Notes under the pieces: generated by a model | What the model was told of the DNA's origin: nothing | Database searches by the model: none | The model's input: the letters and a program-made list of their open reading frames with translations, nothing else | Source of the DNA: Pseudopyrenochaeta lycopersici | Lineage: Eukaryota; Ascomycota; Dothideomycetes; Pleosporales; Pseudopyrenochaetaceae | Reading direction: 5' to 3' | Length of the DNA stretch: 64,000 bases | NCBI GenBank assembly: GCA_003313425.1 | Contig: NHZP01000005.1 | Coordinates: forward strand, 930,001-994,000 | In this document: positions 9,892-21,666 of the stretch, piece after piece | Layout of the letters: each line of letters begins with the position of its first letter | How positions within the stretch are numbered: the stretch's first letter is position 1 | Made by a program: the position numbers and the translations under genes

Positions 9892-11778
9892 CTAATGGAT
9901 ATAACGGAACTCCGGGTGCCTGTAGCCAAGATCCCTAATTTGGGTTTCACTCAGTCCATTTAGACGGTGGTCGCGCTTGCCCAAGTCCCGCTGCCTGTTC
10001 TCCCACTTGCAGTAAGCAATACCACAGCAAGCAAGGATCAAAACACAGATTTGGCCACACAAGTTGATGGTGTGACCGGTCGGGTACTTTGGTGCATCTT
10101 TGCTGGTATATGTCCTACCACGACGTTAGGTATCGTCACAATCGATGTCAATGCTCTAAAGCTGCTACTCACCATGTCGCGAGTATGCCACCCGCGGTGC
10201 CCAAGGTAACGACGTAGGCTGTAGATACTGAACGCACAGCGGGTCCTGCTGCATTATTCGCTGCCCAGGCGAGGAAGCCGGGACCACCAGGGAAAGCACC
10301 AAGTGTGATTAAGAAGATACCACCGTAACGAACATCGGGATCTTTTGCCCATCGCATAATAGAGAATCCCGCGATAGCAGGTAACGTAAAAATTGCGAGG
10401 TAGAGTCCACGACGGTTGGTCTTGTCAGAGACGAAAGCAACCGCAATCGCAGCGACACAGGCGCAGACATATGGAGGCACAGAGTATAATTGTGCTTTTG
10501 TCGCTGTCCAGCCAAGATCGTTCAAAATAGTAGGCTAATGGAAAGGATTAGTGGATGTCTTAGATGAGGGACTTTCTTGATATACCATGAAAAGCGAGAT
10601 TCCCTGCACAGTTATGTTGATAAAAAAGAAGCCCAAAGCACAGAAGTAGTTGGTGATATTCTAGAGGGGAGAGTTATACAATTAGTATATGCATTGTGTG
10701 TATTTCGAATGGGGACCTTCTTACCATCACCGCCCTCTTAATATGGTGCACTTCGACCTTTTCGTCCTCAGCACCTCCGCCTTTCAGCACAAGTCGTTGA
10801 GTAGCAATCATTCGCTCCCGTTCATTCAAGAACCAGCATTCTTTAGGGCTTCGGGGCATCAAGAATGGTGCCCCTAGACCGACAAGAATAGTGAAGAGCC
10901 CCTCAAAGAAAAAGATATTACGCCACGTGTGAATTATCATAGACGAGATACCCCACGGAGGGATGCGTGCAAGACTAGAGACCAACGTAAGCATAAGATG
11001 ATGATCGGAAGTGCAAACTTGACCCACATCGTAGCTAGTAAGCCACCAAAAGCGCCTGCCATAGACGCTGCAGAAACGTATATGCCAATACGGAACAATA
11101 GTTCGTTGCGCTTGTAAAAACAGGTAATAAAGAAAGCAAGACCCCTAATTAGAGACTGTTAACACACTGTCATGTATATCCAGGCGAAATACTTACGGCA
11201 TGACGCCACCCTCGAACACGCCCAGCATAGCTCGTGCAGCCAACAGTCCCTGGAAGCTGTGGACAAAAGCTGTGCACAGAGAAACGAACCCAAATCCAAC
11301 AACCAGAAGCGGCAAGTAATACTTTGGACCAATCCACTTCAGCAGAATGTTGCTAGGTACCTCGACAAACATGTACACGATGTAGAAGATCGACGTGACC
11401 CAGTTGAAGCGGTACCCGACCAAATGCAGGTCCTTACCCATACCCTGGATACGCGCATTTCCGACATTTGCCCTGCACAAGTAAGTTAGTGACCGAATAC
11501 TTTGTTGAACTGAGCTGTATACCGGTCGAGAAAGCATAGTAAATAGAGGAACGTTGTGAGTGGCACAATGACCTTGTCCAACTTGCGACGCACTGCAGTC
11601 TCTTCCTCTTGTGTCCAAGTAAACTCGTCCGTTGATCGATCGCTCCCATTGGCTTCATCAACTGTTCCGTTTTTAGCAGTCAGTCGTAGTAAAGCTTTGA
11701 GTGCGCCATACAAAGAACATTTTCTCCCTTTTCCATTGTGACAGGACTACGTTCGTGGCCTATACCCGCCGATGTCAT
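9892..11778 (-). CDS. MFS permease, DAL5/TNA1 (anion:cation symporter) family
   Basis: Eight exons (11778-11712, 11661-11523, 11472-11197, 11144-11028, 10974-10725, 10660-10586, 10534-10173, 10114-9892) give 502 residues in frame. Family landmarks appear across junctions: LDRANVGNARIQGMGKDL, ARAMLGVFEGGVMPG, ARIPPWG, FFEGLFTILVG and GFLAWAANNAAG. The permeases of this family import allantoate, nicotinate, pantothenate, biotin and similar organic anions at the plasma membrane. Sequence alone does not show which one. Start is at 11778 or the next in-frame ATG at 11736. About 2.9 kb upstream lies quinolinate phosphoribosyltransferase, which makes a nicotinate-type substrate plausible but unproven. 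Confidence 0.88.
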
Positions 11779-14678
11779 ACTGAGCGAAATGGATAACCAA
11801 AATAGGAATGAGCAAGAAAGAGAGAGGTTGTGAAAATTCTTTTGTCGTTCGCGTTGTGGCCCCACACGCTTACTTCCGTGGATCTGGGGTGTATAATCCG
11901 GGGAAGGGCATAGTTCATATAGGAATGAACGAGTTTTGATACGGCGTGCCTTGCAATGTGACCGGGCGTGATTACTGGGCCGCAACGTCGCGGTCAGGAT
12001 GACCGAGTCGGCAGTTGTATCGCAGCCAGCATACTCCGGGATCCGGGCCCTTCCTGGCTTGAGACTGTGTTCCACCCTGTTTTTGCCCCGTTCGAGCTGG
12101 GGAATTGATTGAGCAGGGACGGCACATGCCCCAATTATTTTGCCGAGGCCACACAGATCCTTCAGCAAACGTCGGCCCTTGAACAACGGTGGTTTCTTTG
12201 GTAGGATAGCATGCGGGGCGTGGCTTGGCTGGTTTGTGGAGCCTGCATGGGTGGCAAGCGGAAGACTCACAAATAATTGGGGTCGCCTCGAAACGCCTTT
12301 GCTTGGCAGAGTGGGAAGAACACTTTGGCGTCAGTAGTTAGCTTCGGAGCGGCTTCGGCAGTTGACTACAAACATTTCTACCCTCTCTCTAAAAACTCAG
12401 CTTACGGACAGAGCGATATGTCCTGCGGTCAGCGCTGAATCCAACCATTCTGCAACTCAACTTTTGTTGCGCGTTGTCCACGCGTTGCATGCAGGGGCGG
12501 GCGTGAACGGAACTTTACCCAGACGCTCTTCTCAGACTCTGATCAAGGGCTCCTATATCAGATCCGCACAGTTGGACCAGCATCTACTTGGATACCATAT
12601 CCGCGCGGCTGCATTATATGGGGCCTGTTTGACTCAAGCCGCGCCTCCTGGCCAAGACTTACGTGCCACCCCACATGGACAGTTACTTGTGCAGATGCGG
12701 GTATGGTGAAGGTCTTCCGTCCTGACCGAATGTAAATATTTGACTATGGCAACCTCTTACCGTGTAGAGTTACTCAGCCCTTCTAGGGACTGACAGAACC
12801 TGATGTGTTGCCCGGAATCCAAGGAGCAAGCGGTAGGCCTGCTCAAAATTCTACAAAACATATTGTAAGTTTGGTCGACTACTAGGATCATTCAAACACC
12901 ATGCTAGTCGATTGTCGTGGGCGAACTAAGAACAGAATGAACTGTGAATCTGCGCCAAAGCTACTTTTGCGAAAATACTTTAGTACCAAGCTACCTGTGG
13001 GGGCTCATCACCAACACCATTTGACTCATTTTCGGAAAATATCGATATTGTGGGCAGTTACTGTGGCTTGATCGGTTCCCGCGGTTCGGCTCTCTTTTTT
13101 TCGCTTGGAAACTATTTACAGTGCCGTCGAGTATCGCGCCTCAGTTGAGGTAATGTGTTCTTGACCCCGTGACTCTCTATATTGAAGCGGAACCTTATTC
13201 TTTTGTCTAAGGAATCCGCTACATTCACCATACACGTCCGAATTCTGCCTTTCTGCCTCCTTGGTTAGACCATGCTCTGCACAAAGTTTCTTTCGATAGT
13301 GATATGACTGTCGTCAGTAAGGGCTCTGTGTGAAGCTAACACTACCTCTGGCAGCTTTGATGGATACGGAATTCCTGGTGTCTGTTCACGAGTCGAACCT
13401 TTTTCTCTATGAATCTTCCTATGTATAGGCTAGAGCTCTTCAACTCTTCTTGGTCTCTTCAAGTCCTCCGTAGTTTCTTCGTGTTCTGCGGCTACCGCGC
13501 TCTAAAGCCCACAAAATACCATATTGACCAAGCTGATCATGAACTCGGCTTACTCCATGGCTGGGATGTTGGTCTAATTCAGGACATTTTTGTTCTTCAG
13601 CACCTTAATTAATACAGCCCATAGCCGAATGACAATATTACGTTCTTGGGCAGTTTGTGGGCTCCGGTGAGCTTTGAAGCGACTTCCGTTACGACTAATC
13701 TCTTCCTGGTGCTGAACCCGCTCGCAACATCTTGCTCACTTTGTTTCGATCAAGACGTGCTTTCTTGCCATTATCGTCAGTTTGTCTAATACGTCAAGGT
13801 CACAGGTACATATCCTCCTAGCCTTCATGTATATGCCTCATGCTTGATGAATTCAAACCCCACGTGACCTCATAGGCGAAGGGTGCTAGAAGGGCCGGAG
13901 AGAACAAGAAGCTTACCAACCCAAGAACTTCATAGCGACCAGAGTAGAAGTATGAAAAAGCGTAGAATTTAGAAATCTGGAGTACAGCAGGGAAATGTTC
14001 GTATAATAGACTGCGCCCATGACGCTACTCGATATATGTGGACATGGCAATATCCTGCATTGCTTCAATCTCTTGTTGTCTTGAGGGTTGCATCATTCGT
14101 CAGTAGCGCTGAGTTAACGGCCCCAGTGTATCACAGGCGCGCTATAGTTCGTAGAAAATCGCCCGTGCGATTGGATATATGACTATTTGGTAAAAACTCA
14201 AATGCCGGGGATAACGATTTCGATTGCGACGCTGCTACAGCATCTCTCAGATTACACGTGATTTTGAATTATGGTGTAGGTGGCTGCACATGTTCGACAG
14301 ATGTTCTGCTCTGAGTGCAACATAAGCTTGACGTGAAACTCATCGTTGTGCGGCATCACATAACCGATGGTTGAGGCACAATACAGGAGCATGCAAAAGT
14401 GAAAGGTTTGGCATTAGTCACCTACTTATTGGCAATGAGATTGAACGGACTCAGTACTACTGAAGCTTTGGCGGTCAGGAAATGCAACCATGTGAGGTGA
14501 ACAGTATCCGATCCGATCCGCGGCCGCTTAGTGGCGGCTGCTAGCTTACTCTCAACAAAGTCCAATTATTACCGAATTCTGACGAACTCATTACCCTTGC
14601 ACAGTGCCGTTCGACTCCAACTCTCAAGATCTGCTCTTGGCTCGTACCTCGAACTATTTCCCGTGTCAACTGTACAAG
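11779..14678. other. Gene-free gap of 2.9 kb
   Basis: No open frame shows a conserved motif, and none beyond the permease leader exceeds about 125 codons. Base composition is mixed and no terminal or tandem repeats stood out by eye. It could hold the promoters of the flanking genes, a non-coding transcript or a decayed element. Confidence 0.5.
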
Positions 14679-15712
14679 ATGGCTGAAGGCGCCCCAGCGC
14701 ACGGTGCAGTTGCCCATCTACTACCCCAAACATATAAACGATTCGTCTCGGAATGGCTCGAAGAAGATACACCAAGCTTCGACTATGGCGGCTTCGTAGT
14801 TGGCGAGGGAATTTCTGAAGCGAAGTTGCTGGGGAAGAGTGAAGTCCGTAGCCCCGTTTTTCTCTGCTAACATAGGCTGAAAATAAATAGGGTATCGTAG
14901 CCGGTGTGCCGTTCTTTAATGAAGTCTTTCGGCAATTAGACTGCACGTGAGTCTTGCCATAGCATCATGCAAGAACATCAGCATTAACAATTTGTAGTGT
15001 GGAATGGCATATCAAAGAGGGCTCGTCTTTCCAACCCATTACGCATTGTGCGACCGTTCGAGGTCCTGTCCGCAATCTCCTCCTCGGCGAACGCGTTGCG
15101 CTCAATACAATAGCACGATGTTCTGGCATAGCCACAAAGTCAAATCGTCTTCTAGTACTACTCCGCAAAGCTGGCTATCCTAATATTCTCGCTGGTACGA
15201 GGAAAACGACTCCGGGCTTCCGGCTTGTTGAGAAGTACGGAATGCTTGTCGGCGGCGTTGATGCGCACCGTGTTGATCTATCCGCCATGACTATGCTGAA
15301 AGACAATCACATTGTTGCTGCGGGAAGTATCACAAACGCTGTTCGTGCGGCCAAGTCAGCAGGTGGCTTCGCGATCAAGGTGGAAGTAGAGTGTCAAAGT
15401 TTTGAAGAAGCGGACGAGGCGATCGCAGCTGGTGCTGACATTGTCATGCTGGATAACTTCACGCCTCAAGGTGTGAAGGCGGCCGCAGCACAGCTGAAAG
15501 AGAAATGGGGGCATGGCACGGGTGACCGAAAGGCCTTCTTAGTGGAAGTTAGTGGTGGGCTGACAGAGCACAACGTCGAGAGGTATGTTTGCCAAGATAT
15601 CGATATCGTGAGTACGAGCAGCATACATCAGGGCGTTCCGCATGTGGACTTCTCCTTGAAGATCGTGCCCAAGGCCAAGAAGGACAGCAGCGAGAGCGTA
15701 GACTCGAAGTAA
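14679..15712 (+). CDS. BNA6: Nicotinate-nucleotide pyrophosphorylase (quinolinate phosphoribosyltransferase)
   Basis: Exons 14679-14843, 14891-14946 and 14998-15712 give 311 residues, normal for the family. It converts quinolinate and PRPP to nicotinate mononucleotide, CO2 and PPi, the entry of the de novo pathway into NAD. Visible motifs are [32 protein letters not shown] (PRPP/quinolinate site), [33 protein letters not shown] and VEVSGGL. The start was chosen as the Met before the first conserved residues (MAEGAPAHG). A DAL5-type permease lies upstream on the other strand, and a Zn2Cys6 regulator and second permease lie downstream on the same strand. Confidence 0.95.
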
Positions 15713-16234
15713 TAGAAACAACTCCAGGAGATGAGTCAATTATCAATTGTCAAATAGCCATCGATTGTCTACCACTCAGTAATCCAACCGGGCGGTCGAA
15801 CAAAGAGCAATTTCTCCCTGCAAATTCTGGCTACGGCCAAACTTGGTACAGACTTCTCTCATAAATCAGCCGCTCGTGAAACGCTCGGTTGGTGAGTATC
15901 ATGTGACAAGCACGTGATTTCCTGCCCCGTATCTCCATCAAAAGCACAAGAGCTTGGCGAGCGGCTGATTCATGAGATGAGCACAGACTTCAAGTGCCCT
16001 GTGGCTGACTAAGCTGCTAACTGTGACCTCCCACCCTTTGAACATGTCAGCCGCAAGGCCTGCGGCTTTACTTTTTCTCACATCCGTTGCCCTCTTCTCA
16101 AGTCGGCCTCATGGTCATCATTGATTTAGCGAAACGTGCATAAAATCAGTTACGACGCCGTAGGAAACGTCGTGTTTCAACAGACAACAAAGGACAAGAC
16201 AATTGAACTGCCCGGCCGCCAACATTGGCTCGAA
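15713..16234. other. Spacer between BNA6 and the Zn2Cys6 regulator
   Basis: It holds the 3' end of the QPRT transcript and the regulator's promoter. A 33-codon in-frame extension upstream of the regulator's ATG begins with GTG and is not used in my model. Confidence 0.5.
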
Positions 16235-18249
16235 ATGGATCCAATTTCAGACTCTAAACGTATCAGTCGCGTCGTTCTGGCCTGTGTACAGTGCCGAAAC
16301 AGACATGTCAAATGCGATGCCACTCAGCCAATTTGCGACAGATGCAAACGCGAAGGGAAAGAATGCACATTCCAGAAGTCTAGAAGAGGAGGTCTTGACA
16401 AAGCAGCATTAGCACGCCGGCGCCTACGTTTACAAAAAGAGGCTGCGGACGTACCACAGAGTCAAAAAAATGTTCAGCCGACCAACAATGGATCTATGCC
16501 CCATTTCTCCTCAGGATTATTTTCGATGGGCGACCAGACGTTGCCTGGACATTGTTGCAACAGCTCAGCGATTGATGCCATGCAGATGACCGACTTCCAT
16601 GTTTATCAGCAAAATCCAGTCGCTTTCCAAGTCAGCAATGATCGGCTGTTAGAACTTTATTTTGAGAACTTCGGGCCCTCGTTCCCCATAATTCTCCCGT
16701 ACCATTATCTGCAGGCAAGACGCCTTAATGAAACACATGATATGGATGAACTCTTACTGGTTCTATACTGGATCGGCTCCATCTATGCGCCTTGGACTCC
16801 ATCTGAATCTTACTTTGATGCAGCTCTCCAGGCACTTAGCTCTATTGCTCTTCCGCGGTCCCCTTTTAGTGTCCAGGCACTGATTCTTTTCGCCGTTGCA
16901 CAATATCATAGCGACCGGAGATCTGATGCACAGAAGAGGCTGAACTTGGCCGTCGCAATTGCGATGGAGCTACGAATGAACCAGAAGGGGTTTGCTCAAG
17001 CATATGGCGAAGGTAATTCCGTGCTTGAAGAGTCATGGAGGAGGACCTATTATATGCTTAATGTTGTGGACCAACACTTTGCGATCGTAACGAACTCACC
17101 TGTCTACACCCTGCTCAGTATCCCAAATTTAGTCGACCTACCTTGCGATGATACATATTACGAATCAGGAGTAGGCTGAACCAAGGTGTTGATGTGAGGA
17201 AGCCTGCTAATGAAGCCAGCAAATCCCTCCCATTGTAACATGGAATGAATACGAAAATCGTGAATTTGCAGAGGTTGAGATTATTTATTCATCTCTTGTA
17301 TACTTGTACGACATGACCAAAGTGGTTGCCAATGGTATTGTCTAGACTGTAACTGGAGTTGTCTGTATGAACTATGACACTAATATTATACAGTCATGAA
17401 TATGTTCCTCGAATCTGGTACTTTTGGAGAGCACATTGTTGATAGTTGCGATGCTAAAGTTGCTATCTGGTCATCACTCCTGCCAGCGTGCAAAAGAGAA
17501 CCACTACAAAAGAACGGACAGGTAGACGAAGTCATGTAAGAAATCTGCAAACAATTTCATGCGAGAATCCCTGCTGATTTCTTCTATTCGTCGTTAGGTT
17601 TATGGCGCATATGATCGCAGCAGTGTGAGTGTTCATACTTGTGCTCGTTTCAATCGATTTTAACATCCATAGCACAATTTCAACAATGCATCGACCTTTC
17701 TCTTGTTTGACATACAGTGTAGAGGAGATGTCAACAAGGGCGTTCTTGTCACCGACCCCCTTCGTGATACCGCCAAAATCAGGACGGGGTGCGCATACCG
17801 CGCGAGCGCTGAAGGCCGTGGAGATGCAGACGAAACTTCTTGCCATCCCATGCGCCGTGGAGAAACATAATGTTTTCACAATGTGTATCTGTGCGCAGCT
17901 TGCGGCTGTCCAAATCTCCGCATGTAATAATCTTTTGGAGGATCGAGCTCTTTCAATCGCTCGCGATCGTGTGCGATTGAGCATTGGCTTTCTTAACGCC
18001 ATGGGATCCATTTGGCCGCTTGGAGAAAGTATGGCAAAGGAAGTGCGGGCAATTGCACGATCGAACTTGAGTGGAGTCCAAAACACCGTGACATTGGAGT
18101 CGGGGCCTGCTGCCGAGATCGACCTGCCACGCGACGAATTGATATGGCCTATCGATCCATCCGCGCAGATTGACATCTACTCTGGAATTGTTCTTTGGGA
18201 TGCAAAAAACTTTGGTAACTCATCTTCAACCTCATCTAGCTTAGTGTAG
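16235..18249 (+). CDS. Zn2Cys6 transcription factor with fungal-specific domain
   Basis: Exons 16235-17170, 17220-17334, 17394-17535, 17598-17624 and 17673-18249 give 598 residues. The N-terminal DNA-binding cluster is CVQCRNRHVKC followed by CDRCKREGKEC (CX2CX6CX6CX2CX6C), with a basic linker. A middle-homology-type region follows, including LELYFENFGPSFPIILPYH, a VLEESWRRTYYML block and VYTLLSIPNLVDLPCDD. Read unspliced, the gene would stop at 17179. Splicing through four short introns, including a 27-nt exon, restores a frame through SSLLPACKREPLQ to the end. The ATG at 16235 is the first in this frame. The target genes are unknown; the neighbouring permeases and QPRT are candidates. Confidence 0.85.
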
Positions 18250-19112
18250 GAAGGCATCACGGCTTCCGAGGGAGTGGGGAAAGCTCGTACGGAAGGACAT
18301 GCGATTCCCAACGACGTGGCCGAGGGTATTTGAAGATACACTCTACCCATGACGAATTGTTACATTTACAGATTCAGAACTCCAGCAATTTGGTAACTAT
18401 CAGGTTCCCGAGTTGCGGGCCAACTGTGCAGTAACACAACAGAGCCCTGTACAAGCCCAGAGTAAATGCAGTTTGGTGGATCTAGCCTCAATATCAGCGG
18501 CATATGATACAGCTACCTTTTGCTCCAGTTAAAGAATCTTAACTACTGATCGCATTGCCTAAGCATCTCCCAAGTGGAGTGAGGTGGGCTAAAGGATACG
18601 ATAGTGTTGTTCAGGCTTTGTTGGTTGCTCTGCAAGCTTCAACGCGGGTTTAGTACGAATCCCCCATTCTTTGATCGAGCCCCCAACCTTGGAGCATTGG
18701 CAACAACACGGTTATCTCGGCGTCAAGTTCTCTATCTCTATCATCGACGCATCTCTGTAACCAGAAAAGGAGTAGCCGCCAACGTCATGCCAGACACGGC
18801 GGCTAGTCTACTACTTCATTGGCTTAGAAGATATAGCCCCGCGGTGGATCTGCATTGATGCTTGTGTGGGTCGATCCTGCGTGGTCAGGCCTGACCCGAG
18901 ATTTAAGAACTCGAAAATTCCCATGGCGTGGCAATAGAGGATACGTGACAATGACGGCCCCAACTTTCGGGTTCAAAAATTGATAGCTTTGCTTTTCCGT
19001 TATTAAGGTTCTGGTCATCCACGACAAATAACCTAAGTCGCCGGCAATCTCATAATAGTCGCCGAGTTTTGAGTCATCCAATACCTGCTCACCCAGAAAT
19101 TTTCGCGACAAC
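18250..19112. other. Intergenic, promoter side of permease 2
   Basis: The 863 bp between the regulator's stop and the second permease's start hold only short frames without motifs. Confidence 0.5.
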
Positions 19113-20807
19113 ATGAGCGACACTGAGAAGCATTATCAGGCTGTTGGGCCAGATGCCGCGAAGTTGGTTGTAGGTGACGATGTTGGCAGGCCATTGGGAG
19201 AGATCGACTCGTATGAGATCAAGTTGGTTCGAAAACTTGATCTTTTCAGTATGTCAAGCTCGTTACGTGTGGGACATAAGCTGACTCGGTTCATCAATGT
19301 TAGTCATCCCCGTAGTTATGCTCTTATATTTGCTTAGTTTTTTGGATCGGTAAGTTTGAGATTTCAGAACGACTAACAGCAAATCAATAATGATGAAGCT
19401 TTCTTGATCATCCACCTCAGCAAACGCATCAAGACTGTACTGACACTACCGAAGAGTTAATATCGGCAACGCCCGACTTTACGGCTTGGAACAAGACCTT
19501 GATTTGAGTCCCAGTCAATTCCAAACAGCCGTGTCCATCTTGTTTGTAACCTATATCCTCTCTGAGCTCCCCTCAAACCTGGTACTGAAAAAACTTCGAC
19601 CCTCTCGCTGGATTGCGTTCATCACAGTGGCCTGGGGTACCACGGCAACTCTTACCGGTATCGTCCAGAGCTACGGTGGACTGATCGCGTGCCGCTTAAT
19701 TTTGGGGGCTGTCGAAGGAGGTCTTTTCCCCGGCATGGCTGTCTACCTGACCTTTTTCTACACTAAGCGTGAGCTTGCTCTTCGCATCGGCTATCTTTTC
19801 GTTTCTGCTGCCCTCGCTGGCGCATGTGGTGGCTTACTCGCCTACGGGATTGGTCACATGGATGGTGTTGCAGGCCAGAGAGGTTGGAGATGGATCATGA
19901 TTCTCGAGGGAATTCCAACATTTGTACTGGGTATCGCAACTTGGTGGATCCTTCCCGATAGCCCCGAGACTGCGTATTTCCTGGACGACAAAGAAAAAGC
20001 ATTTGCAGCTGCCCGACTAAAACGCCAGACTGGTTTCACTAAAAGTGCCGCAGAGTTCCATTGGGATGATGTAAGAAAATGTTTTAAAGACTGGAAAGTC
20101 TGGACTTTTTGTTTCGCACAGTTTGGCTCCGATACCATGCTTTATGGCTTCTCCACCTTCTTACCTACCATCATAAAGTCTATTATGCCCAAGGCTTCGA
20201 ACGCAATGGTTCAGGTGCTTACGATTCCTTGTTACGCGCTGGGCGCTGTGACGTATCTTCTGATTGCGCATTTTTCAGACAAGCAACAGAAGCGCGCATT
20301 CTACACCATTCTGCTCGGAGTTGTCAGTATTGTAGGCTATGCAATGCTGATAAGCCCATCTAGCTCAGCGACACACTACGCTGGGTGCTTTTTGGTGGCT
20401 ATGGGCCTTTATGTCTGTGTTGGTCTGCCGCTGGCGTGGTTACCTACAAACCTCCCCCGCTACGGAAAGCGTACGAGCGCTACGGGTCTGCAGCTGTCTA
20501 TTGGAAACTGTGCGGGTATAATGAGTGCTTTTGTGAGTCGTCACTGCTTTCTTTTGGGCTATTAACGAAGGCTTACAGCCCAAAGATATATCCAACAGTG
20601 GATCGTCCACGCTTTATAAAAGGCCACGCCATCACTATGGCTATGGTCACATTCGCTATCACTTGTTATTCCGTTCTGTGGTACCATCTGAGTCGGATAA
20701 ATATACGTCGTGAGAAAGGTGAAGAGGAGCATTTGGTTGCGGGTATGACGGATGAGGAGGTCGCGGAGCTGGGGGATGATAGTCCGCGGTTCAGGTACAC
20801 TATTTGA
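19113..20807 (+). CDS. MFS permease 2, DAL5 family
   Basis: Exons 19113-19248, 19304-19349, 19455-20532 and 20586-20807 give 493 residues. Splicing restores IIPVVMLLYLLSFLDR, then VNIGNARLYGLEQDLDLS, and at the last junction SAF followed by IYPTVDRPRFIKGHA, all typical of DAL5-type permeases. RLILGAVEGGLFPGMAVYL and GWRWIMILEGIPTFVLG are also present. Twelve membrane spans are expected. The substrate is probably a small organic anion or vitamin. It is clearly distinct from the permease at 9.9-11.8 kb, so a recent tandem copy is unlikely. Reading straight through after 20532 would truncate the last helix region. Confidence 0.88.
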
Positions 20808-21666
20808 AGGGCTTCTGTAGCAGGAGACCTGGGATATATGGATAAAGTAAATGCCATGGTGTACGAATGGCAGAAACAGCAGCTGTTGTGCAAACATTGT
20901 ATCAGACACGTTGCATTCCTCAGCTAGCAATGGATAGTAGGGATTTCGCTTTGTTGTTGTACGAAACGCTCAGCGGGGCCGGCGTAGGTGCAGGGGTAGA
21001 AGCTCAAAAGGATGGACACGAATGGCAAGTACTGAGTGGGACCTGATATATCCTGTTTGTGGGCACTACTCGGCGCGACCAAGGTAATCAGAGTAACTAG
21101 CAATGCAATGGGGAAGTTTACCAGTGCATTGGTGGAGTGCCATGTGCGGTTTGGAATTTGACTCTGTAGATAGTGCTTTGGTGAAGTCTTAGGAATGCGA
21201 ATGGCTTGTGTTTTGGTGTTCGCAATACAAAAAGCAAGCCAGACATTGGAAGAAGTCGAACAACATGCCTTACAAGCAATGAGACGTACAAGTAAAAGCA
21301 CGACAACATAGCGGCAGGGGAACAAGGTATCTAAGCACAGATCACATCATTACGTCGCCCTAATTTCGCGCAAACCGATCTACCCTAAGCATACATCCGA
21401 AGTGAATGGAACTAAACAGGAAAAAAAAATTGATAGCAAACGGTGAACCTTTGTTGGTGTACGACGAGAATCAGGAAGTACCAGTACAGCAACATCCCAT
21501 CGGGGCCCCAATGCACAAGACATGAAATCATATGCGGTCCAGTCCTGACGGAACAAACAGTAGGCGTCCGTAACCAGCTGGTGAGTATCGCTCTTCCATC
21601 GTAAATCTATTTGGTGGAGAATAATATGATCCGGCTTTTTGGACAATATGGTGGCAGCCTACGAGT
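20808..21666. other. Convergent spacer, no gene seen
   Basis: It lies between the stops of permease 2 (+) and VTS1 (-). A 133-codon minus-strand frame at 20924-21325 has a hydrophobic N-terminus but no recognisable domain, and it lies where the 3' UTRs should be. Confidence 0.5.

Noticed and set aside
11680..12270. 196-codon minus-strand frame at the permease 5' end
   Set aside because: Only its last part overlaps the permease start in frame; the upstream residues look like leader sequence, and the frame ends in the first intron.
12362..12709. 115-codon frame in the 2.9-kb gap as a small gene
   Set aside because: No signal peptide, domain or codon pattern supports it; it is probably chance.
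17532..18176. 214-codon minus-strand frame
   Set aside because: It is antisense to the last exons of the Zn2Cys6 regulator, whose spliced frame is conserved.
20924..21325. 133-codon minus-strand frame with hydrophobic start
   Set aside because: It lies in the convergent 3' region next to VTS1, with no recognisable domain or plausible splice partners.
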